A stretch of 64,000 nt of DNA from positions 1-64,000 of the forward strand of contig CAZFGW010000005.1 of NCBI GenBank assembly GCA_964518575.1, written 5' to 3'. Source of the DNA: MGBC163016 sp964518575 (lineage in GTDB: Bacteria; Actinomycetota; Coriobacteriia; Coriobacteriales; Eggerthellaceae). Below, piece by piece: positions 8,593 to 17,033 of the stretch. The position numbers and the translations under genes are program-made. Position 1 is the stretch's first letter. Every line of letters begins with the position of its first letter. Below the pieces are notes generated by a model. That model was not told the DNA's origin, ran no database searches, and saw only the letters and a program-made list of their open reading frames with translations.

Positions 8593-9681
8593 ATGGGCAA
8601 AGCAACGGTCATTCCATTTGGACCCCAGCATCCGGTTCTTCCCGAACCGCTCCACCTTGACCTCGTTGTTGAGGATGAAACCGTCGTCGATTGCATTCCG
8701 CAGATCGGGTTTGTTCATCGCGGACTTGAGAAGCTTGTTGAAACGCGTGATTACAACCAGTTCATCTTCGTGGCGGAGCGTATCTGCGGCATCTGCGCGA
8801 TGGGGCATTCACTCGGATATGCCGAGACTGTCGAAAGCTTGATGGGTGTTGAGGTTCCGCCACGCGCTGAATTTCTCCGCGTGATCTGGCATGAGTTGTC
8901 AAGGATCCATTCGCATCTTCTCTGGCTGGGGCTTGCGGCAGATGCATTCGGGTTCGAATCGATGTTCATGCATTGCTGGCGTTTGCGCGAGCGGATTTTG
9001 GATATTTTCGAGAAGACGACGGGCGGTCGTGTGATCCTCTCGGTCGTCAGGGTTGGCGGTGTTGAGCGCGACATGGATGCCGATACGCTCAAGGAGATCT
9101 GCGACGTGCTTGAGGGAATTCGGGGCGAATATACATCTATCATGAATACGCTTTTGAGCGACACGTCCATTAAGAATCGCTGCGTCGGGGTCGGATATGT
9201 CAGTCATGACGATGCCAAGGCGCTGAGCATGGTCGGACCGTTCGCCCGTGCTTCTGCGATCAACTACGATGTGCGTGCCTTCGGACGAGGGGCATACGGG
9301 GCGCTTGATGACTTCCAGCCCATTTTGGATAACGACGGCGATTGTTATGCGCGCATCAAGGTTCGCTGCCTTGAAGTCCTGCAATCCATTTCTATCATTG
9401 AGCAACTTGTCCATAAGATTCCTCAGGGAGACATCTCGGTCAAGGTGAAGGGCAATCCCGCTGCGGGAGCTCAGGCGGCGAATGTCTTGGAGCAACCACG
9501 CGGTGAGTGCTACTACTATGCGAAGGGCAATGGCACGAAATATCTCGATCGCATGCGTATGCGTACCCCAACGTCACAAAATCTCGCTGGTATGGTAACA
9601 GCGCTCAAAGGATGCGATCTTGCTGATGTGAATATGATCATATTGACCATCGACCCGTGCATCAGCTGCACGGAAAGGTAG
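8593..9681 (+). CDS. echE: Ech-type [NiFe] hydrogenase large subunit EchE
   Basis: A 362-residue catalytic subunit. The N-terminal nickel motif RICGICAMGHS (Cys65, Cys68, His72) and the C-terminal DPCISCTER (Cys356, Cys359) are intact, so this is a true hydrogenase rather than a NuoD/complex I subunit. The reading frame ends exactly at the Arg of the last motif, so there is no C-terminal extension for a maturation endopeptidase to remove, as reported for Ech and CooH types. No hyp maturation genes are present in the window. Confidence 0.95.
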   Translation: MGKATVIPFGPQHPVLPEPLHLDLVVEDETVVDCIPQIGFVHRGLEKLVETRDYNQFIFVAERICGICAMGHSLGYAETVESLMGVEVPPRAEFLRVIWHELSRIHSHLLWLGLAADAFGFESMFMHCWRLRERILDIFEKTTGGRVILSVVRVGGVERDMDADTLKEICDVLEGIRGEYTSIMNTLLSDTSIKNRCVGVGYVSHDDAKALSMVGPFARASAINYDVRAFGRGAYGALDDFQPILDNDGDCYARIKVRCLEVLQSISIIEQLVHKIPQGDISVKVKGNPAAGAQAANVLEQPRGECYYYAKGNGTKYLDRMRMRTPTSQNLAGMVTALKGCDLADVNMIILTIDPCISCTER

Positions 9682-9687
9682 TTTTTT

Positions 9688-10059
9688 ATGGGTAGCTTCA
9701 AACTGGGCAAGATGACATTCGGATCGCTTTTCAAAAAGCCGGAGACCTTACAATATCCGGCAGAGACAAAAGCGCCGTATGAAGGTCAGAAAGGTCATGT
9801 GGTCAACAACGTTGAAGCGTGCATTCTCTGCGGAATGTGTCAGCGCGTGTGCCCCTGTCACTGCATCATCGTTGACAAGAAAGAGGGTATGTGGAGTATT
9901 GATCCGTTTTTGTGCATCCAATGCCGCAGCTGCGTGAATGCGTGCCCAACCCATTGCCTTTCCATGGATCCAACGTACACGCCCGTGACCGACAAGAAGT
10001 ATCGCAAGGAATTTTCCGTACCCAAAAAGGAGAAGAAGGAAAAAGCACCGAAAGAATGA
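9688..10059 (+). CDS. echF: Ech-type hydrogenase ferredoxin-like subunit EchF
   Basis: A 123-residue polyferredoxin subunit of the NuoI type. Two motifs, CILCGMCQRVCPCHC and CIQCRSCVNACPTHC, each provide a CxxCxxCxxxCP set for one [4Fe-4S] cluster. It accepts electrons from reduced ferredoxin and hands them to EchC. The C-terminal 20 residues are Lys-rich, like the EchD tail. It is the last gene of the ech operon; 143 nt follow before pgsA without a clear terminator. Confidence 0.93.
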   Translation: MGSFKLGKMTFGSLFKKPETLQYPAETKAPYEGQKGHVVNNVEACILCGMCQRVCPCHCIIVDKKEGMWSIDPFLCIQCRSCVNACPTHCLSMDPTYTPVTDKKYRKEFSVPKKEKKEKAPKE

Positions 10060-10202
10060 GTATGCGTATTTTGAAGCGGCAGTTCGTTTCGTGTGCTTTT
10101 TCAATAAAAAACAGAGCGGTTGCTTATGGGTATGCGCTTCCATACTATGATGTCTTGTTGGTAGAATCTCGTTGGTAGTGCTCGTTCGTATCGGGAGAAT
10201 GC

Positions 10203-10865
10203 ATGCAAGCGCATACACCTATGGATAGTCCTTCAAAACACACCGATGAAGCATCGGATCGGATATTCACCGCCGCGAACGTCATCTCCTTTCTCAGATT
10301 GTGCTTGATTCCGTTTTGCATTTGGTTCATGGCTTGCGGACAGGACGTCGCAGCAACAGTCTTTTTTGCCGTCGCAGCGTTGACGGATTTCGTGGACGGG
10401 CAAGTTGCGCGGCGTACCCATACGGTTTCAAAGCTCGGAAAGCTCATGGATCCCGCCATCGATACCTTGCTCATGATCACGGGTGTGCTCGGCACGTTTT
10501 TGCTCGGACGGCTTCCTGCATGGATCATGATCCTTATCTTTGCGCGTGAGTTGTTTTTACTCATCGGCGGGTACGTTCTTTTGCATACCTATCGCATTCA
10601 GATCCCGGTGATCTATCCTGGCAAATTCGCGACCACCTTCCTTTTCATCGGGTTTGCAGCGCTCATACTGGGCATGCCGCTCCTTCCTGGTCTTGCGATA
10701 ACCGATCTTGCGTGGCTGCCGGGATTCAATGCATCACCGACGAGCTTTGGAATCTGGTTTATCTACCTTGGACTTGCTCTTCAGATCGGCGTGACCGTCT
10801 ACTATGCACGCCAGGCGCTTAGAGCGCTTCGAGCACGGACGGATACCGGTCATGTTCATGCGTGA
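10203..10865 (+). CDS. pgsA: CDP-alcohol phosphatidyltransferase (PgsA-like), stand-alone copy
   Basis: A 220-residue integral membrane enzyme. The CDP-alcohol phosphotransferase motif is complete: DFVDGQVARRTHTVSKLG followed by the acidic LMDPAID, supplying the metal-binding aspartates. Several hydrophobic helices flank it. The likely reaction is CDP-diacylglycerol plus glycerol-3-phosphate to phosphatidylglycerophosphate, but substrate choice is not fixed by sequence. A second PgsA domain is fused to CinA at 34733-35908, so one copy may use another alcohol. GGGAG lies 5 nt before ATG 10203. The 3' end overlaps the next gene. Confidence 0.82.
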   Translation: MQAHTPMDSPSKHTDEASDRIFTAANVISFLRLCLIPFCIWFMACGQDVAATVFFAVAALTDFVDGQVARRTHTVSKLGKLMDPAIDTLLMITGVLGTFLLGRLPAWIMILIFARELFLLIGGYVLLHTYRIQIPVIYPGKFATTFLFIGFAALILGMPLLPGLAITDLAWLPGFNASPTSFGIWFIYLGLALQIGVTVYYARQALRALRARTDTGHVHA

Positions 10866-13347
10866 TAACGACCAAAACGATCGCAAGCGCAAAAGCCAAT
10901 ACGGCAATGCGATCGACCAATATGCTGCGCGAAAGCGTGCCAACGCGAACCGTTCAGGTACGGGTAGTGTGGGTCGCCCGAAGGGGAGTACCCAACCGCG
11001 AAGAGCTGATGTAGGGCGTGATCAATCGGTAAGGTCCCCGCGTCCCTCGGGAGGCGGAGCATCTGATTTTCGTGTTCGCCAACCTCAGGGCTCACCGAGC
11101 AGGAAAGCGGGAGCTCCTTCGAGAACATCTTCTGCGAGCAACCCACGCACGGGCGAAGGCGGGCGTGCAAAAGCGCGTTCGAGCCAGACACAAACTCCTC
11201 CTCGCGCGACGCGATCGCGTACGGAGCGGTCCGCCTCGGGCAGGGTTTCGCCCGCACGATCGACGCGCCCTCGGTCCTCTGAGCGCAATCTCCCGAAAGC
11301 AACAGCTCCTGCCGCACCCCGTGACACCTCATGGGTCGGCACCATCAAGCGTGTCTTTGCCAGCATTGCGCACGCCATAGTGCTTTTTGCGCGAGCGGTT
11401 GCACACGGCTTCATGTGGCTCTTTGTACGCAGTCGCGCGCTTGCCATCGGCGTGGTCATCTGCATCCTCATCGGCTTCGTTGCGCTTGTTGACGGAATCG
11501 CCACTTCTGGCAAGATCTATCAGGGAGTAAGTGTCGGTAGTGTTGACGTGTCTAATATGACCGTTGAAGAGGCGCGCAGTGCCATCGAGAGTGCCTATCA
11601 AGAGCGGCTTGATACAACGGAAGTCTATATTTTTGCAAACGACGAGGCTTTGGCTGAAACCGATGTCGAGCTCGTGAAGACCCAGCAGGACGCTCTTTCC
11701 GAGCAGCTCTCCGTTGAACAGGCTCAAAAGGACAAGGTTCTTTGGATTGAGAATGCCTCTACTCTCGATGCATCGCTTCCCGCAGAAAAGCTGGCGACTG
11801 AAGCATTCGAAGTGGGGCGCAACGGTGCTCTCTTTGATCGTATAGCAGCACATCTCAAAGGATGGACGATCAAACCCTACGTTGCCTATAACGAGCTCTC
11901 TTTAGAAAAGCTCGTGAGTGATATCGATAAAACGATTGGAGACCCGGTCGTCCAATATGGCATCGCGGTGGAACAGGGACATGCCTCTATCACCGAGGGT
12001 CACGACGGATATATGGTCAACGCACAAAAACTCACCCAAACGCTCGATGAATCGTTCCTCGATACCGATGACGCAATCGTAAAACTGGTCGCACATACCG
12101 AATATGTTCCCATGATCATCGACGCAGCTTCTGCGCAGAAAACCGCCGATGCAGTGAATACTGCTATCGCCGAGGGCGCATCGTTTGCGTTCGAAGGGCA
12201 AAGTGCGTTCGCTGATGCCACCGAGCTCGGAAGCTGGATCAAAACGCATGAAGAAAAGCGCGGGGATGCATGGTATTTGAAACCCTATGTTGACGAGGGT
12301 GAGACGATCGACTTTCTGATCAACTCGATGAATATGAAGGGCACCGATTCTCAGATCGCCGTTGATTTCACCAAAGACGGTGACACCATCTTGGTCAAAC
12401 CGACTGAGCAGATCACGATCCCTAATGTGGGTGGTGCGCTTGAGCTTTTGAATACGGCGCTTTTTGCCACGTTCGACCAAAACGGGAAGATCAAAGCACC
12501 CGAGAACCAGTTCGACATCCCCATATCCGTGCAAACAACCGACTCAGCGCTTTCGCTCGAAGAGGCGATGGCGTTCGGGGTCGTGTCGAAATTCTCAACG
12601 TTTACCACGGAGTTCGTCGGCAATAACGCAACGGAGAATCGCACGTACAATATCCATAAAGCCGCTGACCTCATCAATGATTCCATCATAGAGCCTGATG
12701 GCGGGCGTTGGTCGTTCAATGAAACAGCGGGGGATTGCAATGCTGCAGCCGGGTTCAAGGATGCGAATGTGATCTCGGGCGACGAAATGGTTCAGGAGGC
12801 GGGTGGCGGCGTGTGCCAGGTTGCCACGACCGTGTTCAACGCTGTCTACAATGCCGGCCTTTCCATCAAGGAGCGCCACAACCACACGATTGTATCCGCA
12901 TCGTACCCTGCGGGCAAGGACGCGGCCGTGGTCTATCCCTCTCTTGATTTCATCTGGGTCAACAATACGCCTTCGGAGATCTTGCTCACGACAAGCTATA
13001 CCGCGAACAGCATCACGGTCGATCTGATCGGGGTCGATCCGGGGCGGACGGTGAAGACGGATACAGGTCAGTGGCAGGAAGGGGAGACCTTCAAGATCAA
13101 GTATGAGATCGACGATACCTTGAAGCCCAACCAGTCCTACAAGAAGACCGAAGGTTTCGATGGCTCCTCGATCACGGTCGTGCGCACGGTGACCGATGAA
13201 AATGGGGAAGTCGTGGAGCAGAATACGTTCTATTCCGTATACTCACCCATGAACGAGATCATCGTGGTCGGTCCCGAAAGCGATATGGAGCAGATCAAGG
13301 CGAAGTACGAGAAAGACGACGAGGATACCAAGGATTCTGATTCGTAA
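10852..13347 (+). CDS. VanW-family membrane-anchored cell wall protein
   Basis: An 831-residue protein. Residues 1 to about 170 are cytosolic, rich in Arg, Ser, Pro and Gly, and probably disordered. One transmembrane segment follows (IGVVICILIGFVALVDG). The large extracellular part has two putative peptidoglycan-binding (PG_binding_4-like) repeats, then a VanW domain with GGRWSFNETAGDCNAAAGF and GGGVCQVATTVFNA, and a G5-like C-terminal stretch with an acidic end. VanW proteins are linked to cell envelope functions but their biochemistry is poorly defined. ATG 10852 or 10858 within the pgsA end are the likely starts; an upstream frame extension to 10804 lacks support. Confidence 0.82.
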   Translation: MFMRDNDQNDRKRKSQYGNAIDQYAARKRANANRSGTGSVGRPKGSTQPRRADVGRDQSVRSPRPSGGGASDFRVRQPQGSPSRKAGAPSRTSSASNPRTGEGGRAKARSSQTQTPPRATRSRTERSASGRVSPARSTRPRSSERNLPKATAPAAPRDTSWVGTIKRVFASIAHAIVLFARAVAHGFMWLFVRSRALAIGVVICILIGFVALVDGIATSGKIYQGVSVGSVDVSNMTVEEARSAIESAYQERLDTTEVYIFANDEALAETDVELVKTQQDALSEQLSVEQAQKDKVLWIENASTLDASLPAEKLATEAFEVGRNGALFDRIAAHLKGWTIKPYVAYNELSLEKLVSDIDKTIGDPVVQYGIAVEQGHASITEGHDGYMVNAQKLTQTLDESFLDTDDAIVKLVAHTEYVPMIIDAASAQKTADAVNTAIAEGASFAFEGQSAFADATELGSWIKTHEEKRGDAWYLKPYVDEGETIDFLINSMNMKGTDSQIAVDFTKDGDTILVKPTEQITIPNVGGALELLNTALFATFDQNGKIKAPENQFDIPISVQTTDSALSLEEAMAFGVVSKFSTFTTEFVGNNATENRTYNIHKAADLINDSIIEPDGGRWSFNETAGDCNAAAGFKDANVISGDEMVQEAGGGVCQVATTVFNAVYNAGLSIKERHNHTIVSASYPAGKDAAVVYPSLDFIWVNNTPSEILLTTSYTANSITVDLIGVDPGRTVKTDTGQWQEGETFKIKYEIDDTLKPNQSYKKTEGFDGSSITVVRTVTDENGEVVEQNTFYSVYSPMNEIIVVGPESDMEQIKAKYEKDDEDTKDSDS

Positions 13348-13359
13348 AGGGGGCACACA

Positions 13360-14679
13360 TTGCAAGACATCTATTTCCAAGAAGACATCGAAACGATGCC
13401 GAGAGAAGAACTTGAGGCGCTGCAGCTTGAGCGTTTGAAGTGGAGTGCGAAACACGCGTACGAGCATGTTGATTTCTTCAGGAAATCCTTCGACGAGGCG
13501 GGAGTATCGCCTGATGACATCAACTCGCTCGAGGATTTGGCGAAATTCCCCTTCATCGTGAAGCAGGATATGCGTGACTCCTATCCGTTCGACCTGTTCG
13601 CCGTTCCCATGAAGGACGTCGCACGCATCCATGCCTCATCGGGCACGACCGGTCAGGCTACGGTTGTCGGTCATACGAAAACCGACCTCGACAACTGGGG
13701 AAAGTGTTTTGCCCGCGGTATTGCCATGGTCGGCGGCAGTGATGAGTCGACCATCCAGGTTTCATACGGCTACGGTCTGTTCACAGGCGGTTTGGGCGGT
13801 CACGCCGGCGGTGAGGCGATGGGCTGCACGGTCATCCCCGCATCATCGGGCAATACGAAGCGTCAGGTGCAGTTCCTGTCTGACTGCGACACCGATATCC
13901 TCGCATGCACCCCGTCCTATGCGCTCTACATTGCCGATACGGCCATCGAGATGGGCTATGACCCTGCGAAGGACTTCAAGATCTCAGGGGTTATCTGTGG
14001 TGCTGAGCCCGCTTCCGAGAACATGCGTCAGGAAATCGCCGATAAGCTTGGCGTGCAGTACTGCGATGTGTACGGTCTTTCCGAGATCATGGGTCCCGGC
14101 GTTGCGATGGAGTGCCGGTGCCGCGGTGGATTGCATATCGCGGAAGACCAGTTCTATTGCGAGATCATCGATCCGGATACCGGTGAGCTTCTGCCTGATG
14201 GCGAATGGGGCGAGCTCGTAATCACCACGCTCACACGCGAGGCCACGCCGCTCATCCGCTATCGTACCCGTGACGTCACGCGTATTATCGACGAGCCGTG
14301 CGAATGCGGAAGAACCCATCGCAAGATCGATCGTTTGCGTGGGCGCACGGATGACATGATGATCATCAGAGGCGTGAACGTATTCCCCTCACAGATCGAG
14401 CAGGTCATTACCGGATTCCCCGAGATCGCAACGCAATACCAGATCATCCTGTCAAACAAAGGTCCGCTCGATCGCGTCGAGCTGCTCGTGGAAACCGAGC
14501 CTGATTTCGAGATCGACGAGGTGCGCAAGCTTGAGGATTTGAAGAAGCGGCTCCAAGCTGAGCTCAAGAGCAACCTGCAAGTTGCCGTCGAAGTGAAGAT
14601 CGTTGAACCGAAGACGATCGAGCGCTCGATGGGCAAGGCGGTTCGCGTGATCGATAAGAGAGAGGTGGCAGCAAGATGA
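13360..14679 (+). CDS. paaK: Phenylacetate-CoA ligase-like aryl-CoA synthetase (copy 1)
   Basis: A 439-residue adenylate-forming (ANL) enzyme of the PaaK family. The phosphate-binding loop ASSGTTGQATVVGHT, the middle motif YGLSEIMGPG and the C-terminal hinge with TDDMMIIRGVNVFPSQIE are intact. PaaK converts an arylacetate, ATP and CoA to arylacetyl-CoA, AMP and PPi. The start is TTG 13360, supported by AAAGGGGG 6 nt upstream. It overlaps the following ACT gene in an ATGA junction. A second copy lies at 19817-21196 beyond iorAB. The arrangement suggests work on aryl-CoA made or used by indolepyruvate:ferredoxin oxidoreductase. Confidence 0.88.
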   Translation: MQDIYFQEDIETMPREELEALQLERLKWSAKHAYEHVDFFRKSFDEAGVSPDDINSLEDLAKFPFIVKQDMRDSYPFDLFAVPMKDVARIHASSGTTGQATVVGHTKTDLDNWGKCFARGIAMVGGSDESTIQVSYGYGLFTGGLGGHAGGEAMGCTVIPASSGNTKRQVQFLSDCDTDILACTPSYALYIADTAIEMGYDPAKDFKISGVICGAEPASENMRQEIADKLGVQYCDVYGLSEIMGPGVAMECRCRGGLHIAEDQFYCEIIDPDTGELLPDGEWGELVITTLTREATPLIRYRTRDVTRIIDEPCECGRTHRKIDRLRGRTDDMMIIRGVNVFPSQIEQVITGFPEIATQYQIILSNKGPLDRVELLVETEPDFEIDEVRKLEDLKKRLQAELKSNLQVAVEVKIVEPKTIERSMGKAVRVIDKREVAAR

Positions 14680-15101
14680 TCTCCCAATTGACGGTTTTTC
14701 TCCAGAACGAAAAAGGACATTTGTCGCGGCTGTGCAGCAGGATTGCTGAAGCCGGCATCAATATGCATGCGATGTTTCTCTCCGATACCTCTGACTTCGG
14801 CATCGTGCGCATCTTTTGCGACCAGCCCGAGCAAACGTGTCGGATGCTTGCGGATTCCGGTTTCCGTGCATCACTGACGCCGGTTAATGCTGTGAAGGTT
14901 CCCAATGAACCCGGTGGTCTCGCGAAGCTCCTCAAAGTGTGCGAGAGTCATGATTTCAATATCGAATACGGATATTGTTTCAAGGCAGGAAATGATGAAG
15001 CGATCGATGTGTTGAAGATCAATGGCGAACAGGTCGACCAGACCCTTCATGAAGCTGGTTTCACCATCGTTGCTCCCGAAGAGATATATGTTGCCAACTG
15101 A
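14676..15101 (+). CDS. Tandem ACT-domain protein paired with paaK copy 1
   Basis: A 141-residue protein made of two ACT domains (about 1-65 and 70-136). The first shows the classic beta-loop-helix NEKGHLSRLCSRIAEAGINM and the second NEPGGLAKLLKVCESHDFNI. ACT domains usually bind amino acids and act allosterically. There is no catalytic or DNA-binding domain. The ATGA overlap with paaK points to coupled translation and a stoichiometric partner or sensor of the ligase. A similar protein sits next to iorB and the second paaK. Confidence 0.8.
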   Translation: MISQLTVFLQNEKGHLSRLCSRIAEAGINMHAMFLSDTSDFGIVRIFCDQPEQTCRMLADSGFRASLTPVNAVKVPNEPGGLAKLLKVCESHDFNIEYGYCFKAGNDEAIDVLKINGEQVDQTLHEAGFTIVAPEEIYVAN

Positions 15102-15117
15102 TCTGACTTCCATACGC

Positions 15118-16524
15118 ATGAACACAAACAGGCTACGGGCGTTTTTGCTCGCAGCCTGTCTTACATTCTCGATGGTGGTGTGTCTACCTGTACCCGCTGA
15201 TGCCGAGATTAGAAAGACCGACATCATCATGGGTGAGTCGATGGCAGCGCGCGGCATCAAGGCGGCGGATTGTCCGTCTATCGATGCGCAGTTTGCCTAC
15301 CTGGTCGATGAGGATGGCAATGAGATCTTTGAGCGCAATGCCGACACGCCGACTCAGATCGCTTCCATCACAAAAATCATGACGGCCATCATTGCCGTTG
15401 AAACCGCAAGCCTTGACACCGAGATCTCGGTGTCAACTAAGGCGGCTCAGGTGGGAGGGTCCACCTCTGATTTACGCGCGGGCGATCGGCTCACGTTGGA
15501 AAACGCGCTTAAGGGACTCATGATTCCCTCGGGAAACGATGCGGCTATCGCAATTGCAGAAACCCTCGGCACGACCATCCTCGATCAAAACGACGCCCTA
15601 ACGCGTCCGAATGGGAGTACGATTGCAAAGGGTGATGAGAATGCCGCCCATGATGCGTTCGTGGCGAAGATGAATCAGAAAGCATCTGAGCTTGGGTGCG
15701 TCGACACGTTGTTTGAGAACCCTCACGGACTGGACGCGAACGAGTTTTCAGGCAATCTCCACAGCACGGCGAAGGACGTTTTTAAGATCGCACGCTATGC
15801 GATGGATAACGACATCATCGCGGGTATCGTCGACATTCCGCGGGCAGACATCCCTGTGATACGCAATGATGAGCAGATAAGCGTTGAACTGGAAACGACC
15901 GACGAGCTTTTGGGCGCCTATGAGGGAGCCTGCGGGATCAAGACGGGCAATACCGATCTTGCGGGACCCTGTTTTGCGGGCGCTTGCGAGCGCGATGGCA
16001 AGATGATATTCGCCATTGTCCTGCACTCATCTTCCGATTCCCAGCGGTTCTCCGACACGGCAGCGCTCTACACGTGGTACTACAACCATCTCGAGTCCTA
16101 CAAACTCGCGAGCAGCGATACGAGCGTCAAAGCCGACATCAAAGGACAGGAAAGGGAAGTGCCCGTTGTTGCCGAGGTCGTCGTCAGTGCCTGGGGTGAT
16201 AAGCGCGTCAAGGCTACCTTCAAAGACCCCGATGCCCAGGTTGAGATCTTCACGCCGAACGGCAATGTTTCGCAGTCTTTCGAGTTCATTCCGCTTACGG
16301 GGTCGGTTCATACGGGGGATGTGATCGGTAACGCATCGTTTTACCAGCGCAATGAGCTCATCGCTACGCAAGAGGTGATAGCGGCCGAAGATGTTCCCGC
16401 GCCGAATTTCTTCGAAACCATCCTCAAGTGGTTTGATACGGTCGGTCAGGTCTTTTCTGGCACGACGAATTCGCTTGAGTCGGTTATCATCAATGAAACG
16501 CCTTTGGTGTTGGATAAGACGTGA
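15118..16524 (+). CDS. dacA: D-alanyl-D-alanine carboxypeptidase (penicillin-binding protein 5 type)
   Basis: A 468-residue secreted or membrane-associated serine peptidase (S11). A signal peptide covers the first 30 residues and ends near PADA. The active-site motifs are SITK (acyl serine), SGN and KTG, in the right order and spacing. A C-terminal beta-rich PBP5 domain follows. It trims the terminal D-Ala from peptidoglycan stem peptides. ATG 15118 gives the best signal peptide; ATG 15088 would add ten residues and overlap the ACT gene by 14 nt. The upstream ribosome binding site is weak for both. Confidence 0.9.
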   Translation: MNTNRLRAFLLAACLTFSMVVCLPVPADAEIRKTDIIMGESMAARGIKAADCPSIDAQFAYLVDEDGNEIFERNADTPTQIASITKIMTAIIAVETASLDTEISVSTKAAQVGGSTSDLRAGDRLTLENALKGLMIPSGNDAAIAIAETLGTTILDQNDALTRPNGSTIAKGDENAAHDAFVAKMNQKASELGCVDTLFENPHGLDANEFSGNLHSTAKDVFKIARYAMDNDIIAGIVDIPRADIPVIRNDEQISVELETTDELLGAYEGACGIKTGNTDLAGPCFAGACERDGKMIFAIVLHSSSDSQRFSDTAALYTWYYNHLESYKLASSDTSVKADIKGQEREVPVVAEVVVSAWGDKRVKATFKDPDAQVEIFTPNGNVSQSFEFIPLTGSVHTGDVIGNASFYQRNELIATQEVIAAEDVPAPNFFETILKWFDTVGQVFSGTTNSLESVIINETPLVLDKT

Positions 16525-16554
16525 TCAAGGTATCTGGAAAAGAGGTACGAGCAC

Positions 16555-16992
16555 ATGTCCAAGGTATGTCCTGTTTGTCAATCGCCGATCACGCCCGGTG
16601 CAAGCGTGTGCGCAAGCTGCGGATTCCGCCTTTCGGGTGCCACGCAATCGTTCACGCCGATCGTGTTCGATGAGGCGGAGAAAACCGTCGAGGATGAGGG
16701 GAGTGGCAAGATTCTCCGGATGGTGCGCGGTCCGAAGAAAGGCATGGTCTATCAGCTTTCGGATATCACGACGATCGGACGTAATCCGCAGTGCGATATC
16801 TTTTTGAACGACATGACCGTGTCGCGCAACCATGCCACTATCAAGAAGGTGAAGGACGCCTATATCATCCATGACGAGAAATCCTACAACGGGCTTTGGG
16901 TCAACAATGCAAGCGTTGACGACAAGGTGCTCGATATCGGCGATTTCATCCAGATCGGGAAGTATGGATTTATGTTTGACAATGGGGATTGA
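16555..16992 (+). CDS. Zinc-ribbon and FHA domain protein
   Basis: A 145-residue cytosolic protein. Residues 5-22 hold a CxxC-x10-CxxC zinc ribbon. Residues 50-145 form an FHA domain with the phosphothreonine-binding signature TIGRNPQCDIFLNDMTVSRNHA and a later NGLWVN turn. FHA domains read phosphothreonine on partners of Ser/Thr kinases. AAAGAGG lies about 10 nt before ATG 16555. No kinase or phosphatase gene is in the window. The kinase-less PASTA protein at 49577-51049 carries the same type of N-terminal zinc ribbon. Confidence 0.85.
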   Translation: MSKVCPVCQSPITPGASVCASCGFRLSGATQSFTPIVFDEAEKTVEDEGSGKILRMVRGPKKGMVYQLSDITTIGRNPQCDIFLNDMTVSRNHATIKKVKDAYIIHDEKSYNGLWVNNASVDDKVLDIGDFIQIGKYGFMFDNGD

Positions 16993-17033
16993 ACCAGCAG
17001 TTATCGGTGATCGTGAGAGAGAAGAGTTTTTAG

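Noticed and set aside
4742..10059. Respiratory complex I or Fpo-type dehydrogenase
   Set aside because: Only six subunits are present, and EchE has both complete nickel-binding motifs, which complex I lacks.
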